Origin: a virus
Reading direction: 5' to 3' (one strand)
Virus record (IMG/VR): IMGVR_UViG_3300031772_000132
Location: 1-36,128 of that record
DNA: 36,128 nt
Of this stretch, positions 1-5,231 are shown in pieces; the first letter of the stretch is position 1, and each line of letters starts with the position of its first letter. The notes beneath the pieces were generated by a model. That model saw nothing but the letters and a program-made list of their open reading frames with translations, was not told the DNA's origin and made no database searches. Position numbers and translations under genes: made by a program.

Positions 1-126
1 TATCCAATAGGTCAAAATCCTTACATGATAAACTCGGGGACGCTCTTGGCATTGACGATTGCTACTTTGTTAGTTGTCCTATGGAAAAAATTATAGCCGA
101 TGTTTGTAATGAGCAGGTCATAGTCT
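1..126. repeat. Terminal direct repeat, left copy (circular assembly overlap)
   Basis: These 126 bases are identical to 35978-36103. The identity stops at base 127 (G here, A at 36104). Because the RusA-like reading frame runs through the joined ends, I read this as overlap from assembling a circular or circularly permuted molecule rather than a duplicated biological terminus. True short terminal repeats of a linear phage cannot be excluded from sequence alone. Confidence 0.85.
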
Positions 127-251
127 GTATTAGGCCGATGATTATGCGTTCTATTTCAGAGATTGATTTGTTTCAAAAAGATCTGGGATCAAAAGATATA
201 GAAAAACTAGAATCAAACCCCCGAGAACGAGAGCGATTGCCCAAATCATAA
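1..251 (+). CDS. RusA-like Holliday junction resolvase, 3' part (gene cut by contig end)
   Basis: This is the C-terminal portion of a gene whose 5' part lies at 35689-36103. Joining 35977 to base 1 keeps the frame and gives a 179-residue protein ending at the TAA at 249-251. RusA-family enzymes are dimeric metal-dependent nucleases that resolve branched DNA during phage recombination and packaging. The first residues here fall within the RusA active-site motif: with the other part, D96, N99, K102, D106, D110 and the pair D115-D116 are visible. Residues past about 140 form a charged tail longer than in the roughly 120-residue Escherichia coli enzyme. The stop overlaps the end of the convergent annealing-protein gene by six bases, so the two recombination genes sit tail to tail. 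Confidence 0.75.
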   Translation, partial: SNRSKSLHDKLGDALGIDDCYFVSCPMEKIIADVCNEQVIVCIRPMIMRSISEIDLFQKDLGSKDIEKLESNPRERERLPKS

Positions 252-872
252 GAACGGCCTCGTGATTTTACAGGTCTTACAATATTCTTGAGGCTCTCCG
301 GTTACCTTGTTTGGGAACTTCGATTTAAGCCACTCATGCTCGCAGGTGCCCTTAGACATATCTTTAGGCAGAGGCGGGGGAGTTCGCTTAACTGGGGCCT
401 TTGCAGGCTCTTTAGCGCCGCTCTCAATAGCCCCTACCATTTGTAATTTAGCCGCTTTTGTTGGCAGGGTAGCCCGATCTGTAGGTTCCGGCTTTTCAAG
501 AGGTGTATCTGCTAGTGCCTCTGGAGGAGTGTCACCGCTCTCCTCTAGCTCTTGAGCATGAGCGGTGCCGTATCCTAGAAAAGCTAGAGCTCTGCCGATG
601 GCTCCAGACTCACATTTTTCTAGGTAGGCGCCTGGGAAAAGCTTAGCTGCCTGGGTCTTGTGGGCACTGGCTAAGACTCTGCCTGTTTGGTCCATGATCT
701 CAGCCTTAAATACGGCAATGTCGTTATTAAAAGTTATGATAGTTGGCTCGATATTCCAGTCGGGATGCTCCTCCCTAAACCAGACGATACGATGGGCTAC
801 TTGTAGGTAGTCCTTACCTTTGAGCTTTAGAAATGGAAGGACCGTTCCTTTGGGTGTTGTGAATGTACTCAT
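246..872 (-). CDS. Putative DdrA/Rad52-like single-strand annealing protein
   Basis: The 208-residue protein has an N-terminal alpha/beta domain (about residues 1-105) with a conserved stretch ESGAIGRALAFLGYGT at 88-103. This resembles the Rad52/Sak/DdrA group of phage annealing proteins, which coat single-stranded DNA and pair complementary strands. A low-complexity Pro/Lys/Glu linker (110-172) follows. The tail carries C177, H179, C198 and C201, a likely zinc-binding site. The start is well supported: AAGGAG lies five bases before the ATG. A promoter-like pair sits upstream at 890-917. It converges on the RusA-like gene, which fits a two-gene recombination module. The family call is by motif memory and gene context; it could instead be a related uncharacterised ssDNA-binding family. 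Confidence 0.6.
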   Translation of the reverse strand: MSTFTTPKGTVLPFLKLKGKDYLQVAHRIVWFREEHPDWNIEPTIITFNNDIAVFKAEIMDQTGRVLASAHKTQAAKLFPGAYLEKCESGAIGRALAFLGYGTAHAQELEESGDTPPEALADTPLEKPEPTDRATLPTKAAKLQMVGAIESGAKEPAKAPVKRTPPPLPKDMSKGTCEHEWLKSKFPNKVTGEPQEYCKTCKITRPFL

Positions 873-889
873 AGTTACTCCTTATGGTC

Positions 890-917
890 TGCATAGCAAG
901 ATGGATATTTTGGTCAA
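890..917 (-). promoter_or_regulatory. Candidate sigma-70-type promoter for the annealing-protein gene
   Basis: Read on the minus strand, a -35 element TTGACC (912-917) is followed after 16 bases by TATGCA (890-895). A TGC directly before it makes an extended -10 element. The -35 abuts the T-run of the terminator at 922-958, so transcription appears to end and restart here. The -10 itself is weak (three of six consensus bases). Confidence 0.45.
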
Positions 918-958
918 TAAAAAACCCTCTACCGAGTCTCACAACCAGTAGAGGGTTT
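917..958 (-). terminator. Rho-independent terminator, minus strand
   Basis: An 11-bp perfect stem is formed by 948-958 and 922-932 (AAACCCTCTAC pairing with GTAGAGGGTTT) around a 15-base loop. On the minus strand it is followed by a run of T. It lies 40 bases past the stop of the gene at 998-1381 and before the next minus-strand gene. Confidence 0.85.
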
Positions 959-997
959 AAGGAGCAACCGTGAAGAACAACTTTTGGAGATGAGCTT

Positions 998-1381
998 TCA
1001 GGTTACGGATTCTTCAATACTAGATTTATCACGAGGGTCAATACCTGTTTGAGCCATCTGATCAGCTTGTTCGTAGGTTAGGTTGTTCCACTTGAGAAAG
1101 GCACGATAGGCATCTCCCGTTGGATCGGTAGCTTTGTAGTGTTTTATTCGCTCTATGCGGCTCAAGTAGGTTCTTTGGGGTATCTCGTGGCTTTTGGATT
1201 TATCGTAAAGTGTAGGGGCTTTATACGTGGCTAGCTCAGCCCTAAGGCCCTCGCAGCGTTCAACGGCTTGCATAGCTAGCTTATAGAGGCCTCTAGCCTT
1301 TTCCTTAACTTCTTTGGGTTGGTATTTGAATTCTTCGCCTGCCTTTGTGAGGGCGGCTCTGAGGTCTTTCTCTTTTTGCAT
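998..1381 (-). CDS. Hypothetical protein, charged and helical
   Basis: I do not recognise this 127-residue protein. From residue 1 (MQKEKDLRAALTKAG) it is rich in Lys, Glu and Ala and predicted mostly helical to about residue 50. A more mixed region follows with a YLSRIERIKHY stretch and an acidic end. I chose the ATG at 1379-1381, which has AAAGG eleven bases upstream. A GTG at 1433-1435 would add 18 residues but lies in the loop of a strong hairpin (1411-1444). Its position next to the annealing protein suggests an early DNA-metabolism or accessory role, but nothing in the sequence proves that. It ends before the terminator at 922-958. Confidence 0.6.
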   Translation of the reverse strand: MQKEKDLRAALTKAGEEFKYQPKEVKEKARGLYKLAMQAVERCEGLRAELATYKAPTLYDKSKSHEIPQRTYLSRIERIKHYKATDPTGDAYRAFLKWNNLTYEQADQMAQTGIDPRDKSSIEESVT

Positions 1382-1410
1382 GGTGTCTGTAACCTTTGTA
1401 AAAATAATTT

Positions 1411-1444
1411 GGGGAGAGGGGCTTGTGAAAACCACGCTCTCCCC
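1411..1444 (-). promoter_or_regulatory. Leader hairpin upstream of the 998-1381 gene (possible attenuator)
   Basis: GGGGAGAG at 1411-1418 and CTCTCCCC at 1437-1444 form a perfect 8-bp stem with an 18-base loop. On the minus strand the stem is followed by the U-rich tract AAATTATTTTT, so it looks like an intrinsic terminator. It sits inside the leader, between the promoter at 1479-1506 and the start codon at 1381. The 5' arm also contains an SD-like GGGGAG just before a GTG in the loop, so it could alternatively hide a second start. Confidence 0.5.
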
Positions 1445-1452
1445 ATAAAACC

Positions 1453-1552
1453 GTCATTGCTTAAAACGACTGTCTAGGATTTTACAACAAAATCAAAAAC
1501 AGTCAAATGGAGATTTCGTGACTTTGGTCAGGGTTTCTTCATAAGCAATGAC
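1453..1552. repeat. 11-bp perfect inverted repeat bracketing a promoter (operator candidate)
   Basis: GTCATTGCTTA at 1453-1463 is the exact reverse complement of TAAGCAATGAC at 1542-1552. A related copy, TTCATAAGCA, occurs at both 1538-1547 and 1563-1572. One arm is just past the predicted transcription start and the other is upstream of the -35, an arrangement often used by looping repressors. No regulator is assigned; the RHH protein at 2508-2681 is one candidate (inference). Confidence 0.5.
1479..1506 (-). promoter_or_regulatory. Minus-strand sigma-70-type promoter
   Basis: On the minus strand TTGACT (1501-1506) and TAAAAT (1479-1484) are separated by 16 bases, each matching five of six consensus positions. 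Transcription would start near 1471 and run into the hairpin leader and the gene at 998-1381. Confidence 0.65.
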
Positions 1553-1651
1553 TAGTAGGGGTTTCATAAGCACCTGTCCCAAGTCTAAAAAGAATGGGCC
1601 AATCAGATTATGCCGATGATCGACTGACGGGATAGACCGGGTAGATTTGGA

Positions 1652-1740
1652 GGACCGAGGATAGACGACACCTACAGAGAGGGTCCGTATTCCTTGCGAG
1701 GGCAGTGCCGTAACTCTCCCTATGAGAGGTAGCCTCGGAC
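1652..1740. ncRNA. Candidate structured RNA element
   Basis: The segment is locally GC-rich and folds in several ways. CCGAGG (1655-1660) pairs with CCTCGG (1733-1738), extended by CTAC (1672-1675) with GTAG (1729-1732). Small hairpins lie inside: CTCTC/GAGAG at 1714-1728, CCT/AGG around 1692-1701 and GGC/GCC around 1701-1709. An alternative pairs GTCCG (1683-1687) with CGGAC (1736-1740). It does not match a tRNA: there is no T-arm and no CCA-type end. Strand is uncertain; flanking genes are transcribed leftward. It may only be a structured untranslated region. Confidence 0.25.
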
Positions 1741-1765
1741 AAGCAAAAAAAACTGCATTGCTATA

Positions 1766-2056
1766 TTAGTTCTTTCCGACTCTCTCCCTCTGGGATTCAC
1801 GGGGTTTAGAAAGTGTACGAGAGGTTTTCTTCTCGAGCCTTACGAGAGTACCAATAAATATGTAAGTACAGCGAGCGATCTTACGAAGGTGCTTACGTTC
1901 GTTAGCTCCAGAGGAGTTAAGAATCTCCTCTAGCTGTTCCTTAGTAGGGGAAAAGTTAAAACAAACTGTACGAATGTAATCCGTAGCTGCGCTTGATTCA
2001 GAGGTAATCTTCCAGCCAGTGTCTTTGACGATTTTAACCTTGTAAATTACGCTCAT
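1766..2056 (-). CDS. Hypothetical protein
   Basis: A 96-residue protein with no family I recognise. Residues 1-15 (MSVIYKVKIVKDTGW) look like a beta strand. Residues 35-60 look helical. The last 30 residues are very basic (many Lys and Arg), which would suit nucleic-acid binding, though that is only composition. Its ATG overlaps the stop of the upstream lipoprotein gene in an ATGA arrangement at 2053-2056, so the two genes are probably translated together. Downstream of its stop the minus strand has an eight-base T-run but only a weak stem. Confidence 0.55.
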   Translation of the reverse strand: MSVIYKVKIVKDTGWKITSESSAATDYIRTVCFNFSPTKEQLEEILNSSGANERKHLRKIARCTYIFIGTLVRLEKKTSRTLSKPRESQRERVGKN

Positions 2057-2448
2057 TCCTTAAATCCTCGGTAATCCCAGTCACGGCAATCAACAATCAA
2101 CTCATCATTGATGTATTGAGCCCAACAATCATCTTGATCCGAGTCTGAAAACCAATTGCCCCAAAGTAACTGACGATTAAAGAAGTCAGCATCATTTGTG
2201 TAGGCGTCCGAAACTACAAAGGTGTCATCGCCTGTAATAAGCCGGCAATCAGCTGTAAACTCTACCCCGTCCTCGTACTTACCAACGATATCCCAAAGAG
2301 CGCAGGCTCCGCTATGCGACTCCTTATCGTCATTGCTGTACTCATTGCCCCCGTTGTTTACGTCACCCGTGCCAGTGAACGCCACGTTGCATCCAGTTAA
2401 GAACATCAAAATCATCATACATACTGCTTTTGTTGTTGTGTTGGTCAT
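2053..2448 (-). CDS. Predicted phage-encoded lipoprotein
   Basis: The 131-residue protein begins with a short signal peptide. After a polar N-terminus, a hydrophobic stretch (about residues 9-18) leads to the lipobox LTGC, with lipid attachment expected at C20. The mature part is strongly acidic (many Asp and Glu) with several Trp and Cys residues, suggesting a small exported domain attached to an envelope membrane. Phage lipoproteins often act in superinfection exclusion or lysis. Here it is in the leftward early-type cluster and away from the lysis genes, so exclusion is the better guess, but only a guess. No good ribosome-binding site precedes the ATG. It diverges from the RHH gene at 2508. 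Confidence 0.65.
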   Translation of the reverse strand: MTNTTTKAVCMMILMFLTGCNVAFTGTGDVNNGGNEYSNDDKESHSGACALWDIVGKYEDGVEFTADCRLITGDDTFVVSDAYTNDADFFNRQLLWGNWFSDSDQDDCWAQYINDELIVDCRDWDYRGFKE

Positions 2449-2458
2449 GTTTTATAAT
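2430..2458 (+). promoter_or_regulatory. Plus-strand promoter for the RHH unit
   Basis: A perfect -10 TATAAT (2453-2458) is preceded by TTGTTG (2430-2435) at 17 bases. The -35 matches only the TTG core. Transcription would start near 2465, 43 bases before the RHH start codon. The short repeat TAGTGCGTAGTG (2471-2482) lies just past the start point and could be an operator. Confidence 0.5.
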
Positions 2459-2507
2459 GTATCACATTTGTAGTGCGTAGTGTTGGAAAAAGGATTAAGA
2501 TATAAAT

Positions 2508-2681
2508 ATGGCTAGTATTAAACCAACTCCGTTTAAGGCAATTAAGAAAGATTCAACACTTAGCTTTAGAATCAGTAAAGATTTGATTAAGAAAGCTCGG
2601 GCTCTAAAAATTGATGTATCTCAAGTCTGTAGGGACGCCTTACAAGAGGCGGTTAACAAAGTAGAAAAGGGGGCTGCATGA
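2508..2681 (+). CDS. Ribbon-helix-helix (Arc/CopG/CcdA-like) DNA-binding protein
   Basis: This 57-residue protein fits the RHH fold. A short strand (STLSFRI, residues 16-22) should insert into the major groove of operator DNA. Helix A spans about 24-33 and helix B about 37-52, with VSQVCRDALQEAV resembling the second helix of CcdA-type proteins. Such proteins dimerise and repress their own promoter. A basic N-terminal tail (KPTPFKAIKK) could add DNA contacts. It is the first gene of a short unit with its own promoter (2430-2458) and terminator (2837-2859). It may be the phage's transcriptional regulator or an orphan antitoxin-like protein. No toxin partner of normal size follows. Confidence 0.7.
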   Translation: MASIKPTPFKAIKKDSTLSFRISKDLIKKARALKIDVSQVCRDALQEAVNKVEKGAA

Positions 2682-2788
2682 TTTCTCTAATACTCTCGTT
2701 ATTTAGGAGGCCCAAAATCATTCAGGTCCTTGGTCTTAAAAAGGACGCGTCTCTCCGCGTTCTAGAGAGGGGTTACCATGGCAGCTAA
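2678..2788 (+). CDS. Small ORF coupled to the RHH gene
   Basis: A 36-codon ORF overlaps the RHH stop as ATGA (2678-2681). The peptide begins MISLILSLFRRP, a short hydrophobic stretch followed by basic residues, and ends near the next ORF start. I do not recognise it. Translational coupling supports expression. The small size and lack of a family leave open that it is chance. If real, it is a membrane-active or leader-type peptide (inference). Confidence 0.3.
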   Translation: MISLILSLFRRPKIIQVLGLKKDASLRVLERGYHGS

Positions 2789-2831
2789 GAAGAAAAAAGC
2801 AAAAGCTAAAGTTAAGAAAAAGTGTAAATAA
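2778..2831 (+). CDS. Very short lysine-rich peptide
   Basis: This 17-residue ORF reads MAAKKKKAKAKVKKKCK, with ten Lys. A GAGAGG motif lies a few bases before its ATG, and the stop is five bases before the terminator stem. Such composition would bind DNA or RNA non-specifically. It is within one transcription unit with the RHH gene. Tiny basic peptides occur in phages, but no specific family can be claimed. Ribosome profiling or peptide detection would be needed to prove it is made. Confidence 0.35.
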   Translation: MAAKKKKAKAKVKKKCK

Positions 2832-2836
2832 TAAGA

Positions 2837-2859
2837 TGGGGCGGCAACGCCCCACTTTT
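2837..2859 (+). terminator. Intrinsic terminator with GCAA tetraloop
   Basis: TGGGGCG (2837-2843) and CGCCCCA (2848-2854) form a 7-bp stem closed by the stable tetraloop GCAA, followed by CTTTT. The U-tract is short, so read-through into the ParB-like gene thirteen bases further is plausible. Confidence 0.75.
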
Positions 2860-2871
2860 AGGAGCAGCTAA

Positions 2872-3333
2872 GTGGAACAATTATTAGAAGTTAAGTGGGT
2901 TGAGCTCTCAGCTATTAAGCCAAATCCAAACAACCGAAACAAACATAAAAAATCACAGATTGATGAGCTTATTGAGCAGATTAAGTTCCAGGGTTGGCGG
3001 CACCCGCTAATCGTATCAAACCAATCTGGTTTACTTGTTGTTGGACACGGTAGGCTTATGGCCGCTCGTAAAATGAAACTTGAGAAAGTCCCGGTTAGCT
3101 ATCAAGACTTTGACTCATTTGAAAAAGAATACGCCTTTGCTGTTGCCGATAACGCAGTCGCCTCATGGTCTGAGCTAGATCTTACGGGTATTCATATGGA
3201 CTTACCTAAGCTCGAGCCCTTTGAAATCAAGAGACTTGGTATTGAGGATTTCCAGTTTGAACCTAAGGCCGGCGATGAACGAGGTAATAGAACGGTTATA
3301 TGCCCAGATTGCGGCCTGGAAATACCCTTATGA
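2872..3333 (+). CDS. ParB/sulfiredoxin-fold nuclease-like protein with zinc-finger-type tail
   Basis: The 153-residue protein has a ParB N-terminal-like domain. It opens with the typical substrate strand (KWVELSAIKPNPNNRN, residues 8-23), then a helix, then the signature VVGHGRLMAARKM (56-68), where GHGR stands in place of the ParB GERR-type motif. Such domains bind nucleotide (CTP in true ParB) and occur in phages as DNA-binding, nuclease or methyltransferase partner proteins. No HTH domain of a true ParB follows. The C-terminus has CPDC (144-147), half of a zinc ribbon. It starts with GTG after AGGAG. It heads a chain of four genes joined by ATGA overlaps. The exact role is not known. Confidence 0.75.
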   Translation: MEQLLEVKWVELSAIKPNPNNRNKHKKSQIDELIEQIKFQGWRHPLIVSNQSGLLVVGHGRLMAARKMKLEKVPVSYQDFDSFEKEYAFAVADNAVASWSELDLTGIHMDLPKLEPFEIKRLGIEDFQFEPKAGDERGNRTVICPDCGLEIPL

Positions 3334-3413
3334 AATGGGAGTGTAAGAAATGCCACTGCTTAAACGATAGATTCGTTTATGAGTGCCAAAATTGCGGGGA
3401 GAAAAGACCATGA
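3330..3413 (+). CDS. Mini zinc-ribbon protein
   Basis: A 27-residue ORF contains two CxxC knuckles (C5/C8 and C19/C22, plus C10), enough for one complete zinc ribbon. Its ATG overlaps the stop of the ParB-like gene and its own stop overlaps the next ATG, so it is tightly coupled on both sides. It might bind nucleic acid or the ParB-like protein, whose own tail has a single CxxC. No slippery heptamer is visible that would fuse the two by frameshift. Confidence 0.5.
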   Translation: MKWECKKCHCLNDRFVYECQNCGEKRP

Positions 3414-3628
3414 GTTGGCAAGAGGACCACGATAAACAATGGGAGCGGGAAGATAAGAGAGCCGCTCAAGAAAAGCATGAGGAAAAATACTGGAGCGAAA
3501 TAGAGGACGGCATATGCCCCCCTACTCCAGTTACCGCAAAGCCCGAGGGTAAGGGCGAGCCTCCAACATGGGCCAATGACCTTCAAAAGCTCCTAGAGGA
3601 TTTTAGAAAGAAGGGATGGGTTAAATGA
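3410..3628 (+). CDS. Hypothetical small charged protein
   Basis: A 72-residue, very hydrophilic protein (many Glu, Asp, Lys and Trp) starting MSWQEDHDKQWERED. I chose the ATG at 3410, which overlaps the preceding stop as ATGA and has GGGGAGA upstream, rather than a GTG at 3383. The first half is probably a single helix. A Pro/Gly-rich stretch follows, then a second amphipathic helix near the C-terminus. No family is recognised. It is the third gene of the coupled chain that starts with the ParB-like gene. Confidence 0.6.
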   Translation: MSWQEDHDKQWEREDKRAAQEKHEEKYWSEIEDGICPPTPVTAKPEGKGEPPTWANDLQKLLEDFRKKGWVK

Positions 3629-4005
3629 CCAGCGATGAAGCGATGGATAAAGCTCGGGAGATTGTCTACGGCATTCGCTGGACTGACGACCGCACTCTTC
3701 TAGATAGAATCGCACAAGCCCTTATGGACGCACAGCCACGAACTGTGATTCCTAGCGAAGAACAAATGACAAAACCCGCAATGGACTTGGTTCGTGAGGC
3801 GCTTGAATACATAGCCGAGCTTGATAAACCTATTGAGGGAGCAAGTGAATGTTTTAGACCATACATGGAGCGAGCCCGAGAAGCCCTATCAAAGCTGCCG
3901 AAGGTGCCATCAAAAGATGACTTTGAAGTTTGGTGTAACAAAAACGGCATCGTCGTTGGATCTCTTGATATCCCGTTAATCTACGGCTTCTTGGTTGGTG
4001 ACTAG
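3625..4005 (+). CDS. Hypothetical protein
   Basis: A 126-residue soluble protein without a family I can name. It is predicted mostly helical from residue 1 to about 100, including MDLVREALEYIAELDKP (about 51-67) and a second similar helix ending in AREALSKLPK. The pattern of two helices with a REAL(E/S) element is common in small phage proteins of unknown function. It ends with a strand-rich segment. The start overlaps the previous gene as ATGA. This is the last member of the stop/start-coupled chain. Confidence 0.6.
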   Translation: MTSDEAMDKAREIVYGIRWTDDRTLLDRIAQALMDAQPRTVIPSEEQMTKPAMDLVREALEYIAELDKPIEGASECFRPYMERAREALSKLPKVPSKDDFEVWCNKNGIVVGSLDIPLIYGFLVGD

Positions 4006-4036
4006 AATTCTTTCCAAAAGCTGAGACAATAGTCTT

Positions 4037-4279
4037 ATGTACCTCTGGGACGACTCTCCCCTAAATAACAGGGAGTTTAGTGAGTGGCTCGATGAACTTG
4101 ACGAGTTTAACGTCAAATCAGGCCCCAACGTCTCAAAAGCTTATTACACGATAATCCTAGACGATGCCGTTATACTATTTGAAAAGGATGACTGGGACCG
4201 TGCCCAAAAAAGACGCGCTGAGATACAAAACGAACAGTCAAATTTACAGAGGTCCATTAGCCTTGATTGGAACTTATGA
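4037..4279 (+). CDS. Hypothetical protein
   Basis: An 80-residue acidic protein starting MYLWDDSPLNNREFSEWLDEL. It alternates helix and strand (a strand at YYTIILDDAVILFE, about residues 36-49), which suggests a small folded domain rather than noise. The downstream end is helical and charged. It follows the previous stop by 31 bases, and a ribosome-binding site is not obvious. I do not recognise a family; role unknown. Confidence 0.5.
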   Translation: MYLWDDSPLNNREFSEWLDELDEFNVKSGPNVSKAYYTIILDDAVILFEKDDWDRAQKRRAEIQNEQSNLQRSISLDWNL

Positions 4280-4299
4280 TATTCCCAGGGACAGGCACC

Positions 4300-4392
4300 A
4301 TGGAACTTATTCCCATTAAACTAAAACAGCTTTCCATGAGTCCTTACGCCCTCCCGATGAGAGGCTCGAGCAGTCAACAGGGCCAACTATGA
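4300..4392 (+). CDS. Small ORF with N-terminus like the gene at 6310
   Basis: A 30-codon ORF begins with ATGGAACTTATTC, the same first 13 bases as the gene at 6310-6522 (MELIPIK here, MELIHIK there). Its stop overlaps the next ATG as ATGA (4389-4392). It may be a remnant of a duplicated gene start that now serves as a leader for the membrane protein downstream. It could also be chance. Confidence 0.3.
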   Translation: MELIPIKLKQLSMSPYALPMRGSSSQQGQL

Positions 4393-4538
4393 AATACGTA
4401 CTAGCCACTATTGCCGTCCTTTTCCTCGCCTACATAGGCTTTAAAGCCCATTTCTCTGTCATGCGTTACCAATGCGAGCAGGTCATAGAGGAAAAGATCT
4501 CTAAATCAGCCCTTAAATGCTTCAATGAAGGGTGCTAA
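4389..4538 (+). CDS. Small membrane or exported protein
   Basis: A 49-residue protein begins MKYVLATIAVLFLAYIGFKA, a single hydrophobic segment that can serve as a membrane anchor or signal peptide, followed by a short polar tail with three Cys residues. It directly precedes a small lipoprotein gene. An inner-membrane protein followed by a small lipoprotein resembles spanin pairs that disrupt the outer membrane at lysis. However, this protein lacks the long periplasmic coiled coil of typical inner-membrane spanins, so that reading is weak. Confidence 0.5.
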   Translation: MKYVLATIAVLFLAYIGFKAHFSVMRYQCEQVIEEKISKSALKCFNEGC

Positions 4539-4540
4539 AA

Positions 4541-4750
4541 ATGTATAAATCACTGCATAAAACTAAAAATATGCAAAATGCCTTTATAAGGTTCCTCTTT
4601 ATACTCTTAGCTATTTGGGCCTCCCTTTCCCTCCTAAGCTGCTCAACTCCGAAACAAGAGAAACAAAGCATAGACCTCAATGATATGTGTAATGTTGATC
4701 ATTGGAAATGTGAGGCCACTACTCGTGTCATCCCATCCAAAGCCAAGTAG
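4541..4750 (+). CDS. Small predicted lipoprotein
   Basis: A 69-residue protein has a basic N-terminus, a long hydrophobic segment (about residues 15-32) and a lipobox LLSC with lipid attachment predicted at C34. The mature part is only about 36 residues and contains two more Cys residues. I used the ATG at 4541; a GTG nine bases upstream is also open. It follows the small membrane protein by two bases. Outer-membrane spanin is possible from size and lipobox, but there is no Pro-rich segment typical of Rz1. Confidence 0.55.
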   Translation: MYKSLHKTKNMQNAFIRFLFILLAIWASLSLLSCSTPKQEKQSIDLNDMCNVDHWKCEATTRVIPSKAK

Positions 4751-5024
4751 AGACGTAGATGAGAAGTTCCTCAAACAAATGCGTAAACTCAAATGCCTTT
4801 GTTGTGGCTACCCAGGTCCCTCAGACGCCCATCACATAAAGTCCAAAGGCTCAGGAGGCGGTGACGATGCCTGGAACGTCATCCCCCTTTGTAGAGGCTG
4901 TCATCAAGAGATACACCGTGTAGGCTTTGAATCATTCCTCGATAAATACCCCCACGTCCTTGAGCACCTTGAAAAACTAGGCTGGCAATATGTAGGGGAT
5001 AGGTTGAGGCCGCCTTTACTTTAA
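4725..5024 (+). CDS. HNH endonuclease
   Basis: The protein (99 residues from the GTG at 4725) has the layout of a zinc-bound HNH nuclease. A knuckle CLCC lies at 24-27, the catalytic DAHHIKSKG at 34-42, then N51, then CRGCH at 56-60 and H64. HNH enzymes cut DNA with a beta-beta-alpha metal site. In phages they are often found near terminase genes and help cut packaging substrates; others are free-standing or DNA-repair nucleases. The start is uncertain. GAGG nine bases before the GTG at 4725 supports it, while ATGs at 4680 and 4692 would extend the protein into the preceding lipoprotein gene. It overlaps the end of the minus-strand gene by nine bases. Confidence 0.8.
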   Translation: MSSHPKPSRDVDEKFLKQMRKLKCLCCGYPGPSDAHHIKSKGSGGGDDAWNVIPLCRGCHQEIHRVGFESFLDKYPHVLEHLEKLGWQYVGDRLRPPLL

Positions 5025-5225
5025 GATCGAGGCGACTTTGTTGCTCAACCGAACCACCGAATCAGTGATCATCGCGTATTCATGTAAAACGTTGGTATTT
5101 TTAGTGGCTTTAAAAAGCTCTGACTGAGATAAAACCAGGCGCTCTCTAAGCATGTCAATCTCGCCGTAAAGCTTCATAAGCCGTTGCTTGGTAGATACTC
5201 TTGTTTTCGCTGTTTTCTTACTCAT
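5016..5225 (-). CDS. Small helical protein, antisense gene with its own strong promoter
   Basis: A 69-residue protein starts MSKKTAKTRVSTKQRL and continues as a probable amphipathic coiled coil (about residues 15-65) with a basic N-terminus. It is unrelated to any family I know. I chose the ATG at 5223-5225 because the upstream in-frame ATG at 5273 lies inside the promoter (5232-5260). The predicted transcription start falls on or next to the chosen ATG, so the mRNA may be leaderless. It is the only minus-strand gene between 2448 and the right end and is convergent with the HNH gene. A small regulator is a reasonable guess, unproven. Confidence 0.55.
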   Translation of the reverse strand: MSKKTAKTRVSTKQRLMKLYGEIDMLRERLVLSQSELFKATKNTNVLHEYAMITDSVVRLSNKVASILK

Positions 5226-5231
5226 AGGCCT

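Larger units (their letters stand above)
1436..1765. other. 330-bp stretch without a convincing gene
   Basis: This gap lies between two minus-strand genes. It holds a minus-strand promoter (1479-1506), an 11-bp inverted repeat flanking it (1453-1463 and 1542-1552), a partial third copy (1563-1572), and a GC-rich foldable segment (about 1652-1740). A minus-strand A-free T8 run lies just after the stop of the 1766-2056 gene, but with only a weak stem. A 24-codon minus-strand ORF (1493-1567, with AGG five bases before its ATG) overlaps the promoter and is not called as a gene. Confidence 0.7.

Noticed and set aside
1493-1567. 24-residue minus-strand ORF with possible AGG site
   Set aside because: It overlaps the -35/-10 elements and the inverted repeat; too short, with no composition signal.
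1652-1740. tRNA-like appearance of the folded segment
   Set aside because: The 6-bp closing stem is suggestive, but there is no T-arm consensus, no plausible anticodon arm and the length and ends do not fit.
3330-3333. Programmed frameshift joining the ParB-like protein to the zinc ribbon
   Set aside because: No slippery heptamer before the stop; a simple ATGA coupling explains the arrangement.
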